DNA of 64,000 nucleotides from Cytobacillus depressus (GTDB lineage Bacteria; Bacillota; Bacilli; Bacillales; Cytobacillaceae), in the NCBI RefSeq assembly GCF_008923245.1, contig NZ_WBOS01000001.1, positions 186,001 to 250,000 of the forward strand. The letters run 5' to 3'. The notes beneath the pieces were generated by a model. The model made no database searches and was not told the origin of the DNA. It saw only the letters and a program-made list of their open reading frames with translations. A program made the translations under genes and the position numbers. The stretch's first letter is position 1. Every line of letters starts with the position of its first letter. Shown piece after piece: positions 33,647 to 42,715 of the stretch.

Positions 33647-34437
33647 ACACTTACCTCTCCTTTAATATGAGGATGGGCTTCATAATCGACTAATTCAAAA
33701 TCTTCATATGTAAAACTGAAAATATCTTTAACCTCTTGGTTTATTTTCATTTTTGGCAACGCCTTAGGCTCACGGCTTAGCTGAAGGTTAACTTGATCTA
33801 AATGATTTAAATAAATATGCGTGTCACCAAATGTATGAATGAATTCACCCGGCTCTAAATCACAAACTTGGGCAATCATTAATGTAAGAAGAGCATAGGA
33901 CGCAATATTAAATGGTACTCCTAAAAATACATCTGCAGATCTTTGGTACAGCTGACAGGATAGCTTTCCGTCCGCAACATAAAATTGGAACATGCAATGA
34001 CAAGGCGGAAGCGCCATTTTCTCAATATCCCCGACATTCCATGCATTGACAATTAATCGCCTTGAATCAGGATTTGTTTTGATTTGCTCAATTAATGAAC
34101 TGATCTGATCAATTGTGCTACCATCTGCCCCTGTCCATGATCTCCATTGATGACCATAAACAGGGCCTAAATTGCCTCTTTCATCTGCCCATTCATTCCA
34201 TATTCTTACCCCATTGTCCTGAAGATATTTAACATTCGTATCTCCTTGCAAAAACCAAAGCAATTCATAAATAATTGACCGCAAATGCAGCTTTTTCGTT
34301 GTTAAGACAGGGAATCCTTCCTGAAGATCAAAACGCATCTGATATCCGAATGTACTGATTGTCCCTGTTCCCGTTCGGTCCTCTTTTTTAACGCCATTTT
34401 CTAGGACATGTTTACAAAGTTCTAAATATTGTTTCAT
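33643..34437 (-). CDS. thyA: Thymidylate synthase
   Basis: 264 residues, the ThyA/ThyB size. Makes dTMP from dUMP using methylene-tetrahydrofolate. Motifs: [23 protein letters not shown], the catalytic Cys in [12 protein letters not shown], and [18 protein letters not shown]. First gene of the thyA-dfrA pair. Confidence 0.96.
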   Translation of the reverse strand: MKQYLELCKHVLENGVKKEDRTGTGTISTFGYQMRFDLQEGFPVLTTKKLHLRSIIYELLWFLQGDTNVKYLQDNGVRIWNEWADERGNLGPVYGHQWRSWTGADGSTIDQISSLIEQIKTNPDSRRLIVNAWNVGDIEKMALPPCHCMFQFYVADGKLSCQLYQRSADVFLGVPFNIASYALLTLMIAQVCDLEPGEFIHTFGDTHIYLNHLDQVNLQLSREPKALPKMKINQEVKDIFSFTYEDFELVDYEAHPHIKGEVSV

Positions 34438-34499
34438 TTACATCCTACCTTTTCTATCATGCTTTCTCCTATATTATCAAATAAGGAATCAGCAATAAA

Positions 34500-35201
34500 T
34501 TAATTTAATTTTTGGATAAATCGGTAAGTTTCTGACGCTCGCTCCTTTAAGATCATTCTCGTATGGCTGCCCAAATAATACATTGCAAAAGCCTCTGCAA
34601 AATATTCCTCAGGGAAATTTAGAAAATAGTCTTGATTTGGAAATAATGCCTCTTTTTCTTTATTCCAAATGGACAGGAACTCTTGATTAAAGCGAATCCC
34701 CTCGTATACATATTTATCAATCGAATGTGCAAGCTCATGTAGTTCCAAATTAACGGAGCCATGACCTTTTCCTTTTTCACTATAGCCTATCTTTACTAAA
34801 ACCGTTTTGGAGCCGCCTATCCCAGGTACATCATCCCAAGTCGTATTATTTGTATATCCTCTTGGAATCACCCCTGTTAAATCCTTTACTGTTGGGTTTT
34901 CTGTTAATTGACCGACAAATAACTTCAGCTTTATATTTTCATTGACCATTTTTTCTAATATAAAATATGGCAGATGATCTACTCTTTCAATAATCCCGGC
35001 AGCCTCAAGCTCATCAAAAGATCCTAATGGCAATACGATGATTTTTTCCAATAGCGCTGATGAAGCGAGGGTAAGATTTTGGTAAAGAAGTGAATTTCGC
35101 GGATAATCCTTTAGCTGAATTCCGCCCATCTCCGCTTGCGAACTGCCTAATGAAGAAAGGGATAAAGCCATTAATATGAATAATGATTGCATTCTTTTCA
35201 T
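34500..35201 (-). CDS. Exported zinc metalloprotease, ATLF/PPEP-like
   Basis: About 233 residues with a signal peptide (residues 1-24, cut after SQA). The zinc motif HELAHSID (HExxH) is near residue 150, and a third ligand Glu is in FPEEYFAEAFAMYY. These, together with the size, match the anthrax lethal factor C-terminal-like family (ATLF) that includes Pro-Pro endopeptidases of Clostridioides and Paenibacillus. Substrates of those are surface proteins; the target here is unknown. AGGTGG precedes ATG at 35201; an in-frame GTG at 35216 is less likely. It stands alone between thyA and the Ter module. Confidence 0.75.
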   Translation of the reverse strand: MKRMQSLFILMALSLSSLGSSQAEMGGIQLKDYPRNSLLYQNLTLASSALLEKIIVLPLGSFDELEAAGIIERVDHLPYFILEKMVNENIKLKLFVGQLTENPTVKDLTGVIPRGYTNNTTWDDVPGIGGSKTVLVKIGYSEKGKGHGSVNLELHELAHSIDKYVYEGIRFNQEFLSIWNKEKEALFPNQDYFLNFPEEYFAEAFAMYYLGSHTRMILKERASETYRFIQKLN

Positions 35202-35360
35202 TATGATGGATCCCACCTGCAGTTCAAAGTTGTTCGAATATATAGTAATCTCAAAATATTAAAGGATACTATATAAATTATAGCATAAGAAAAAAAAGCT
35301 TAATATGATAGATTACTAGAAAACAATTGGAAAATGATGCACAAAAGGATGGTCAACGGG

Positions 35361-35388
35361 AAAAAGCCTTAGCATAATACCAAGGCTT
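35361..35388 (-). terminator. Terminator of the yceG-telA-terD operon
   Basis: On the minus strand AAGCCTT pairs with AAGGCTT, with an inner GC/GC extension, followed by TTTTTCC. Confidence 0.8.
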
Positions 35389-35437
35389 CTCATCATTCTA
35401 TTTAGGATGGACAAGTTAATTTATCAACTCTTGCTTT

Positions 35438-36049
35438 TTATGTGTAAGAACGGACAATGTCGGCTAGCCCAGGAGCAGTTGTTCCTGTTCCGACCGCTAC
35501 AAACTTCCAATCTGCACCGTGGCGATAGATTTCACCTACGACTAAACTTGTTTTACCATTATAGTCATCCGATAAATTATAATGGATCATTTCCTGATTG
35601 TTAGCCGAATTAACTATGCGGATAAAGGCATTTTGAATCATTCCGAAATGCTGTTTTCTTTTCACACAGTCATAAATATTAACGATAAATACAAGCTTTT
35701 TAATTTGTTCTGGAACACGGCTTAAATCAACGAGAATTTGCTCGTCATCGCCATCTCCATCGCCTGTTAAATTATCTCCTGTATGTTGAATACTGCCATC
35801 AGCACTTTTTAAATTGCCGAAATAGATGACATCGCTATTATTTCTTATCTTGTCATTTTCGTCAACCATGACAACTGAAGCATCACAATCGATATTTGGG
35901 CCGCTTCCGCCGCCGAACAGCGCACCGAATAAACCGCCTCCTCCACGGCTTTGCACAGGATCCCAACCGAGACCAACCATAATTTTTGATAATCCAGGAT
36001 TCCCTTTTGTTAAATCAACACGTTGCCCTTTTTGTAAATTTATTGCCAT
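35438..36049 (-). CDS. terD: TerD-family stress protein
   Basis: About 203 residues. TerD beta-sandwich fold: start INLQKGQRVDLTKGNPGLSKIMVGLGWD, the Ca-binding-type acidic loops DCDASVVMVDE and GDNLTGDGDGDDEQI, and RIVN. A Gly-rich insertion (GGGGLFGALFGGGSG) follows the first strand. Bacillus relatives are YceC/YceD/YceE. Proposed role: calcium-linked chemical-stress response near the membrane. Only one TerD gene is present, while B. subtilis has several in tandem. ATG at 36049 is preferred (GGGGTGA upstream). Last gene of the yceG-telA-terD unit. Confidence 0.9.
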   Translation of the reverse strand: MAINLQKGQRVDLTKGNPGLSKIMVGLGWDPVQSRGGGGLFGALFGGGSGPNIDCDASVVMVDENDKIRNNSDVIYFGNLKSADGSIQHTGDNLTGDGDGDDEQILVDLSRVPEQIKKLVFIVNIYDCVKRKQHFGMIQNAFIRIVNSANNQEMIHYNLSDDYNGKTSLVVGEIYRHGADWKFVAVGTGTTAPGLADIVRSYT

Positions 36050-36101
36050 ACTATTCACCCCATTAATTGATTTTATTTTTGCTCATGTTTGTTTTAAATC
36101 A

Positions 36102-37211
36102 TTATCCTTGCTGTTTAAGCTTTTTAAAATTATCTTGAAGCTGTTCTAACCTTCTTGTCCCTTCCTCGCGCATCAGCTTATTCTCTTCTTCAATTGCTTT
36201 TGTCTCCTGCATTCCTTTAATTATAATATTCCATGATTCTTCTATCGTCTCAATCTTAATGCTAGGGGCTCCAGCAAGTCTAGCAATATCAGCGCTTTGG
36301 GAAGAAATATTTTGCGCATTGCGCAAAAGCATCTCATTTGTTCTTCTATCAAGTTCATTCATGGAATCTGCAACGAGCTTTTGTCTTTTTGCAGCGACCG
36401 CCTGAATTAACCCATTTTTAAAAATGGGAATGGTTGTCACAAATGCAGAATTAATCTTACCAATTAGCTTCGTATTTCCCCTTTGCAGAAGGCGAATTTG
36501 CGGTGCTGTTTGCAATGAAACCATTTTCGCCATTTCCAAATCATATACTCTTTGCTCCAATAAATCGATCGCATTTCTTAACGTATCTAATTGCATAGAA
36601 GCCATTTGGTCACCAGCAGCCGTACGAGATTCAAGCTGTGGAAGCTGATTCGCTTTTAATTCATCCACCTTCATTTGCCCGGCGACTGCAAATTTTTCAA
36701 GCGTTAAATAATATTGATAGTTTTGCTCATACATTTGATCAAGCATCGTAGTAGAATCAACCATTTCACTTTGATACTTAGAAATCTCGACATATACTTT
36801 ATCAATTTCTTGACCCATCGTTTGGTATTTTCCAAATAGCTTATCGATAAGCTTCTCACCTTTTTTGAAAAGCTTCCCAAATAAGCCTCCGGAAGTTTTC
36901 TCAAAGTCCTTTTTATCAAATTTGTCCATGATTCTGCCAAGCTGCTTTATTAATTCACCAGAATCTTCTACTTTAGTCGTTCTCATATTGCTTAAAATTT
37001 GATCTGAAAAACGGGAGATTTGTGTTGCTGGCTCTTTTCCAAATTCAAGAATTTGAATTTGATCCCGCTCATCAATTGATCTGACTAAATTTTGGACTTC
37101 AGGGTCATTTCTTAATGCAAGCTTCATTTCTGATGCAGTTGCTTCAGTCAATTTATCTTCTTGCGGTTTTGTTAAAGTGATATCTAGGTTTGTCTGCTGC
37201 ATTTCGTTCAT
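36102..37211 (-). CDS. telA: TelA-family toxic anion resistance protein (YceH-like)
   Basis: 369 residues, almost entirely helical with coiled-coil character. The segments RFSDQIL, GKLFKKGEKLIDKLFGKYQ, LEKFAVAGQMKVDEL and IPIFKNGLIQAVAAKRQKLVADSMNELD are typical of TelA. Linked to tellurite and other stress resistance; the biochemical role is unclear, though it is thought to act with TerD at membranes. The start lies only 3 bases after the yceG stop, and AAGGGGAG inside the yceG end is its ribosome binding site. Confidence 0.92.
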   Translation of the reverse strand: MNEMQQTNLDITLTKPQEDKLTEATASEMKLALRNDPEVQNLVRSIDERDQIQILEFGKEPATQISRFSDQILSNMRTTKVEDSGELIKQLGRIMDKFDKKDFEKTSGGLFGKLFKKGEKLIDKLFGKYQTMGQEIDKVYVEISKYQSEMVDSTTMLDQMYEQNYQYYLTLEKFAVAGQMKVDELKANQLPQLESRTAAGDQMASMQLDTLRNAIDLLEQRVYDLEMAKMVSLQTAPQIRLLQRGNTKLIGKINSAFVTTIPIFKNGLIQAVAAKRQKLVADSMNELDRRTNEMLLRNAQNISSQSADIARLAGAPSIKIETIEESWNIIIKGMQETKAIEEENKLMREEGTRRLEQLQDNFKKLKQQG

Positions 37212-37214
37212 CTT

Positions 37215-38852
37215 TCAATCTCCCCTTAAATTTTTAAACATGCCTTTTACTTTTTTAAAAATGGATGGCTCTTTAAATTCTTGTTCAAAGACAACATCCT
37301 CTAGCCAATGAACATCATATAACCCTTCTTCTATAAAATTCTCAAGATCATTTTGGCCAGGAGGATTATATAGTACGATATCGATACCGAATTGATTTAA
37401 CAGCAATAATAATGCTGCATCTGTTCTCGTCATCGTCCCATTTAGTTCATTATTGTAAAGAATGAGTTTAGGGATATCTTGGGAATAATCAAACTTTTGC
37501 AGGAGCTGTAAAACACTTGCTGGGATTTGCATCCCTTGTGTGAATAAATAAGTTTTTAATTCCTCTTCACTTTCATGATAAATCGGTTTTATATACGGCC
37601 TTGCACAAATATTACGAATTGCTGTAGCAATCCCATTTTGCAGACCAGTTGGCAAATGCTGATATTTCCAATAGTGGGCAGTAATCATTTTCTGCGGATC
37701 CAACAACCCATCCTTACCGAGAGCGTTTCGATAATGGAAGCGAAAATCATTATTGACGCTATTTGTAAAAGGAAACTTTTTTATTAAGAGACTATTTTCA
37801 AATTCAGAAACAGTTTGTAAACGTTCCCAATACTCTTTCCGGTTTTTACTTACACCTTGAACTTTCGCAAAAATAGCTGGGATTTTCACTTGACCGTTCA
37901 TCACTGCAAAATTAGGGCGGATCATTGCTTTTTCTTTTATTAAAATAAATAACTCATCATATGTTGTTTTTAACGTTACAGATAATGGGGTATAATCGCG
38001 AAGTTGCCATGGCTTATAAAAATGCGACCCTTCATGATTCAAAATAGATTCTATTTCACGAGAGGCCCGATAGGCGACTGTTGCTGTTCTTCTGCTTCTT
38101 TCAGTCGGAAAAGGCTCCTCTTGTTTCACACCAGGATATTTATAGATAAATGGTTCTTCCTGCCCATCATCTAAACCTGCTAGCCAATCATTTCCTGAAG
38201 GTGCAAAAGAAATGATATCACACCCTAAGGTCATTAAATAATATAAAAAATATTGCTGGCTTTTATTGGCATCACCATACCATAAAAATTTCGGCATCAT
38301 TTGTTCTGGGTTAGCTTGTGGCCAAATAGGTGCAATATGATTAAACGTCCATTTAATCACATCGACAATAACTCTCCGTAAATCTGGATTATTTAAGCCA
38401 CCCTCTTCCTTTGACGAAAAAAGCTGTAGGACAGACATCATTGCCTCTCTTGCCTTCCTATGTAAGGATGGGAGTTTGGACTTCAATAATAACTGTTCAC
38501 CGTCAAGAAAGGCTACAAAACGGTTGATGGATAAATTTTGCTCCTTATGGAAATTTAACACCTTCTGTATAGATTGAAATTGTTGATTATCTATTGTTTT
38601 GTTCAGAGCTTCTTCACTTATAAGAATAAGGTTTGTCTGCTCAGTATGGATTAAATCATACAATCGATTATAGTATTCATCCTCATCTAACGGAATCCCG
38701 CTAAAACGAGCAATCACTTGAGGGATATGGATCGTTCCTTGCACAATTGAAAATTGAGCCCTGTCTTTGATTGCCTTTTTTAAATTAATTAGCCAATTAT
38801 CAAAAGAAATCGGCAATAGATGTGTTTTGATTTGACTAAATGAATAATTCAT
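37215..38852 (-). CDS. yceG: YceG-like protein of the Ter biosynthetic module
   Basis: 545 residues matching the family I know as YceG_bac, noted as a putative component of the Ter biosynthetic module. It appears built of two related halves, each beginning with a segment of the type IPxVxAxxxGV/IPxDEDEYYNRL (about residue 45 and 305), which suggests an internal duplication. No classical catalytic motif is evident. It leads the yceG-telA-terD operon; repeat copy 4 and an extended -10 promoter lie upstream. Confidence 0.85.
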   Translation of the reverse strand: MNYSFSQIKTHLLPISFDNWLINLKKAIKDRAQFSIVQGTIHIPQVIARFSGIPLDEDEYYNRLYDLIHTEQTNLILISEEALNKTIDNQQFQSIQKVLNFHKEQNLSINRFVAFLDGEQLLLKSKLPSLHRKAREAMMSVLQLFSSKEEGGLNNPDLRRVIVDVIKWTFNHIAPIWPQANPEQMMPKFLWYGDANKSQQYFLYYLMTLGCDIISFAPSGNDWLAGLDDGQEEPFIYKYPGVKQEEPFPTERSRRTATVAYRASREIESILNHEGSHFYKPWQLRDYTPLSVTLKTTYDELFILIKEKAMIRPNFAVMNGQVKIPAIFAKVQGVSKNRKEYWERLQTVSEFENSLLIKKFPFTNSVNNDFRFHYRNALGKDGLLDPQKMITAHYWKYQHLPTGLQNGIATAIRNICARPYIKPIYHESEEELKTYLFTQGMQIPASVLQLLQKFDYSQDIPKLILYNNELNGTMTRTDAALLLLLNQFGIDIVLYNPPGQNDLENFIEEGLYDVHWLEDVVFEQEFKEPSIFKKVKGMFKNLRGD

Positions 38853-38869
38853 TCTACTTCCCTTCCCTC

Positions 38870-39028
38870 TGCAAGCGAAAGATGTTAAAGTTCAAAACGC
38901 CACGTCCTGTGGCTTTCGCCTGACTAGGACATCCTGTCCGTCGTCGGGCCTTTACGGGCTGTTAGATCTCTCACTCAGAATTTTTTTGTACCACGCTACT
39001 CGAAATGGGAGTCTTACAGCCCGTTAAT
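38870..39028 (-). repeat. Palindromic intergenic repeat, copy 4, with flanking inverted repeat
   Basis: Contains a CGCCACGTCCTGTGGC hairpin and the core GGACATCCTGTCCGTCG (38927-38943), both related to copy 1. A second 12-base inverted pair, ACGGGCTGT at 38954 and ACAGCCCGT ending at 39024, encloses 47 bases. It fills the yceG upstream region. Confidence 0.65.
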
Positions 39029-39054
39029 CTGCGATAATATGTAAAGTTATTACA

Positions 39055-39063
39055 ATCATACCA
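39055..39063 (-). promoter_or_regulatory. Extended -10 promoter upstream of yceG
   Basis: On the minus strand TGGTATGAT is an extended -10. A GAAACCTTTTT run 15 to 20 bases upstream resembles the -35 side of the SigW site before terC, but no CGTA follows at the right distance. Confidence 0.4.
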
Positions 39064-39188
39064 TAAATCAAAAAGGTTTCTAAAATGATACCATCTTATT
39101 TTTGAAATTCTTTATATCTCCATTCCTTCACCTTTCAGCTTGTCTTAGCATACCTTTAAGTACCATAAGGTATAGAAGGTGATTAATC

Positions 39189-39422
39189 ATGCGGTTTTTA
39201 TTTAGAAAAGCCAAATATCATTTACATGAATCCGATTTAGAATTGGTCGAGGAAGTATTAGGATCTGGTACCTTTGTATTAGTTGACTTATTTTTCTGGT
39301 CTTTACTGATTACGTTTCTAACTATATCACTGCATTTTTCATATTTATGGGGATTATTTATCTTTTTTAGTTCTTACATTTTTGGGGCATGCCTTTTCTG
39401 CATTATAAGAAAATGGCTATGA
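39189..39422 (+). CDS. Small two-pass membrane protein inside the Ter region
   Basis: 77 residues: a soluble, mildly charged N-terminus (FLFRKAKYHLHESDLELVEEVLG) and two membrane segments (TFVLVDLFFWSLLITFLTISL and LWGLFIFFSSYIFGACLFC). AGAAGGTGATT precedes the ATG. It is the only plus-strand gene in the module and converges on the HAD gene with a 2-base gap and no terminator. Not a recognised family. Confidence 0.7.
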   Translation: MRFLFRKAKYHLHESDLELVEEVLGSGTFVLVDLFFWSLLITFLTISLHFSYLWGLFIFFSSYIFGACLFCIIRKWL

Positions 39423-39424
39423 GG

Positions 39425-40225
39425 TCAGCTGGATTTGGCTAATGCGAATTTAATAGTAGAAAGAATCTCTTCCCCAGCCGCTACTCCCCTTTCTTGCGTC
39501 AATGTATACCGTATATCCCCAATTGTCTCACTAGCTAATTCCCCGTGAGATGGAACAAAAGGAAAGTCGCAAGTTTTTAAAAAATCATGATCAAGCAAAG
39601 AGTCCCCTGCACCGTAAATGGATGTGATTCCCTCACGCTCTTTAATAAACTTTACAGCCTCACCTTTACAGATTGGTTTTGGCATGAAATACAGCTTTCT
39701 TCCTTGGAGCGATATCCTCCATCCAGCTTGATTCGCCAATGATTTGATCAAATCCTTCGTATCCTGATGAATGCTTTCTTCAAGAATATAGTAAAAGAAC
39801 AGTGATTCAGCAATTTTAATTGTACCTTTAAGATTATTACTCTCTACATGTTTGATCATTTCTTCAAGAGAAGCACATTCCGCTTTAAGCCGCTCATCAA
39901 CTAAGCTTCTCCACTCTTTATGCGGATTACCTTTATATATGATATTCGCACCATTTGACGTAATGGCATAAGTTAGCGGAATATCTATAGATAAAATAAA
40001 AATTCGCTTAAATTGCTCCAACGTTCTCGTTGTCACAGGTACAAACAGCGTATTTTCGGCAATATATCGAAGGTCGGCAAGTGACTTCTTTGTCATGAAG
40101 GCAATGTTTTGATTGGCTTTCTTTTCTACGCCAATTAAATGATTCATCTTTGTTTGTTTAAAATCTGCTAACGCACGCTCTGAATAAATAAGTGTACGGT
40201 CTAGGTCGGAAGCAAACATCCTCAT
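39425..40225 (-). CDS. HAD-family hydrolase of the Ter biosynthetic module
   Basis: 266 residues. HAD motif I is DLDRTLIYS (DxDxT) near residue 7, motif II TSNGA near 88, Lys and the acidic motif IV GAGDSLLDHDF near 205. A Cof-like cap lies between. It probably removes phosphate from a nucleotide-like or sugar phosphate intermediate. Its start overlaps the previous gene by four bases. It is last in the terC-led gene chain. Confidence 0.85.
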   Translation of the reverse strand: MRMFASDLDRTLIYSERALADFKQTKMNHLIGVEKKANQNIAFMTKKSLADLRYIAENTLFVPVTTRTLEQFKRIFILSIDIPLTYAITSNGANIIYKGNPHKEWRSLVDERLKAECASLEEMIKHVESNNLKGTIKIAESLFFYYILEESIHQDTKDLIKSLANQAGWRISLQGRKLYFMPKPICKGEAVKFIKEREGITSIYGAGDSLLDHDFLKTCDFPFVPSHGELASETIGDIRYTLTQERGVAAGEEILSTIKFALAKSS

Positions 40226-41340
40226 TGGCGGCGTTCGACCTTTTTAATTAACCCGCAACATGTATAGCTCATTTCCGGATAATGAACGATTTCCACATTC
40301 CTTTCTTTTGCCAGCATAAGAATATGTTTAACAAATGGACTTTCGATATCTTTCATTAAAATCTTCCAAGGAACCCTTCTTAATAATACTCTTGTTGTTT
40401 CCCCCACACCCGGCTTAATATAGTGAGTTGTTTCAATTTGAAACTCTTCCTTTATTCTCAAGACATCTTGCATGCCTTGGAAATTTGCTTCTTCTTTGCG
40501 AGTTTGCAATTGTATAGCCCTTTGCTTTGCTTCAACAAATATATGTGGGAATTCATTTGTGATCGCATCTAAATATTCGTTCGAAAGATCTGATTCCGCT
40601 AGTTCCCGATAAAATTTTGCACCATGGAAATCTTTCTGTCCAATGATGTCACAATTCAGAACTGTACGACTTACTAATCCAGAAACCGTTGAATTTAAAC
40701 AAGCACTTGGGATTAAGAAGTCCTCCCTCGTTCCATAAAGGGTTGTACAATGTCCCGGATCTGCAAGAACAGCAAGTGTATCATCTAGTCTAATACCAAA
40801 TTTCTCGTAAACAGCCTGACAAGCTTTCGTAAGCTCAATGGATATAGCTCCTTTTCCTGTCCAGCCATCAATAAATTGAATATTCTTATTCGGATGTTTT
40901 TCAATGATATAGCGGATTGCATTCTCATCTAAACCTCTATCACGAATAATAGAAACACTATAATGGGGCAGTTCCTTATTATACCTTTCTTTCAAATATC
41001 GTTTTATTAGGGCCCCAACAGGTGTTCCTGCACGCGCAAGTGAAACAAGAACCGTATCCTCTCCTTTAAGCTGATAAATTTGTTCAGCAACGATTCCCGT
41101 GCATAACGCTACTTTTTCCTTATACTCCATAAGTGTTTCACGAAATAATTGTATATAAGAGGCAGGCGGCTGATACTCGATCGGCAATGTCTCGCTATAA
41201 TGGCGGCCTAATTGAATTTGTTTTTCCCGGCTTTCAATCGTCCCTTCAAGCTGAAAATCACTAACATCCTTTAATAGGAAAATGACATCTTCCTTTTTAT
41301 ACGATCCGAACATAATCTTATTATCTATTTGACTATTCAA
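40222..41340 (-). CDS. Phosphoribosyltransferase-like protein with C-terminal PELOTA-like domain
   Basis: About 372 residues. The central part has a phosphoribosyltransferase look: VLVSLARAGTPVGALI and a PRPP-loop-like segment IQFIDGWTGKGAI. The last 70 residues (ETTRVLLRRVPWKILMKDI, LAKERNVEIVHYPEMSYTCCGLIKKV) resemble the L7Ae/PELOTA RNA-binding fold. I choose TTG at 41340, 7 bases after GGAGGT, giving an 8-base overlap with the upstream gene rather than 44. The pair of domains is known to me from Ter-linked gene clusters. Substrate unknown. Confidence 0.8.
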   Translation of the reverse strand: MNSQIDNKIMFGSYKKEDVIFLLKDVSDFQLEGTIESREKQIQLGRHYSETLPIEYQPPASYIQLFRETLMEYKEKVALCTGIVAEQIYQLKGEDTVLVSLARAGTPVGALIKRYLKERYNKELPHYSVSIIRDRGLDENAIRYIIEKHPNKNIQFIDGWTGKGAISIELTKACQAVYEKFGIRLDDTLAVLADPGHCTTLYGTREDFLIPSACLNSTVSGLVSRTVLNCDIIGQKDFHGAKFYRELAESDLSNEYLDAITNEFPHIFVEAKQRAIQLQTRKEEANFQGMQDVLRIKEEFQIETTHYIKPGVGETTRVLLRRVPWKILMKDIESPFVKHILMLAKERNVEIVHYPEMSYTCCGLIKKVERRQ

Positions 41341-42715
41341 TTCCTTTACCTCCACTAAAGAAAACCACTTTAACATCTTTGATGCCCGTCTTTTTCAGTT
41401 CATTCAGCATTGGCTGAAGGTCTTCCATCGATACGGCTCTTTCCATAAAAATAAATAGATCGTCATATTCATAAGGCGGAATATTATATACAAAGTGAGC
41501 TATTTTCCTATCATCTGGGTTAGGAAAAGCAAGGCCGAATCGCGCTCCATAACCATCACGATTTTCGATATAAATAGGACTTCTTGTTGTTGATTGATAG
41601 GAAACGCCTGTCCCCATAAAGGAAGCGATCTTCATTGGCAAATACATAAACTCGCCTGTCCCTAAACATAGAGTTTTATCTCCTAACCTTTTTTCCTTTA
41701 AATATTTCCCCATTTCCTCCATAGATTTGTTTAACTCTTGATTTAAACGGGAGTGTAAACCAAACCTACCAGTCTCTTTCATATAAGGAAGTTGTTTTAT
41801 CTTTCCTTCTAAAGTAATAGAAGAATAATTAATCTTCTGCATTTCCTCTGAAAAAGCGGAATCTAAAGAGATTTGATGAACAGATTGTGCTACTTTAGAA
41901 GGCTGAAATAGCTCCGTAGATTGAGCTTCAATTTCCAAAGATCCAACCTTTGTCATTATCCCTTTTAGTAAACTTACAGATCGAACAGAGATCCCAAGCT
42001 CTCTTTCAAGATTTTCATATGAATATAAGTCTTCCTCTGAACGCCAATCCAAAATCGATACAACTGTATATTTATCTCTAGGGAATTTTGCTTGAATGGA
42101 GCGAATAATATTAATGGCTGTTTTCCCGGTAGTCATTTCATCATCAACAAGAATGATTTCCCGCTGATTATTTAACATTGATTCGTCTACATAGCAACGG
42201 TGGGAGGTTGCGTGGGAATGTTCCTCCTCAAATGTGATAACCGGTTCTAACCCTATTAGATGCTCTCTCGTCGTGTGGAAGAAGTCCGCCTTTTGGAAAT
42301 TTTGGAAAAAGGCATGTCCAAGGGCAGTAGCAGTTTCGGCAAAACCGATAATGACAGGATTTAATTGTTCATTAATAAAAGGCTGATTAGCAATTGTTTT
42401 TGAATGACTCAAAAAAGAGGAAACTAACTTTTCCCTTAACTCTGATTCAGCTCCAGTAATTGTTTCCCAGTACCGATTGGCTAGCAAAGCCCCACAAGTT
42501 AATCCTTTTTCCGGTTCAATGGGAATATGTTTGCCTAAAACCTTGCTTACAAATAAAAAAGACCTTTTTTTATTGATTCTAGCTGCCATCGTAAATAAAT
42601 CATCGATAGGCAACTGATATGGATTATTAGTAATTTCAATATTAACGCTTAACTGGTTGAGGATTGGAAGCGTATATTTCGTTAGTGAGTAAGTCAATGT
42701 ATGTGTATTCTTCAT
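41333..42715 (-). CDS. Orotate-type phosphoribosyltransferase with TRSP domain
   Basis: 460 residues. The first part is an OPRT-like enzyme: a conserved N-terminal segment (INKKRSFLFVSKVLGKHIP), GFAETATALGHAF and the PRPP loop IILVDDEMTTGKTAINII near residue 190. The C-terminal part (about 310-450) is the TRSP domain, named for the TTRSP motif seen here, with CLGTGEFMYLP and RFGLAFP. It should transfer phosphoribose to an unknown base-like acceptor. GGGGTG precedes the ATG, and the first 74 bases overlap the end of the aldolase gene in another frame. Confidence 0.85.
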   Translation of the reverse strand: MKNTHTLTYSLTKYTLPILNQLSVNIEITNNPYQLPIDDLFTMAARINKKRSFLFVSKVLGKHIPIEPEKGLTCGALLANRYWETITGAESELREKLVSSFLSHSKTIANQPFINEQLNPVIIGFAETATALGHAFFQNFQKADFFHTTREHLIGLEPVITFEEEHSHATSHRCYVDESMLNNQREIILVDDEMTTGKTAINIIRSIQAKFPRDKYTVVSILDWRSEEDLYSYENLERELGISVRSVSLLKGIMTKVGSLEIEAQSTELFQPSKVAQSVHQISLDSAFSEEMQKINYSSITLEGKIKQLPYMKETGRFGLHSRLNQELNKSMEEMGKYLKEKRLGDKTLCLGTGEFMYLPMKIASFMGTGVSYQSTTRSPIYIENRDGYGARFGLAFPNPDDRKIAHFVYNIPPYEYDDLFIFMERAVSMEDLQPMLNELKKTGIKDVKVVFFSGGKGIE

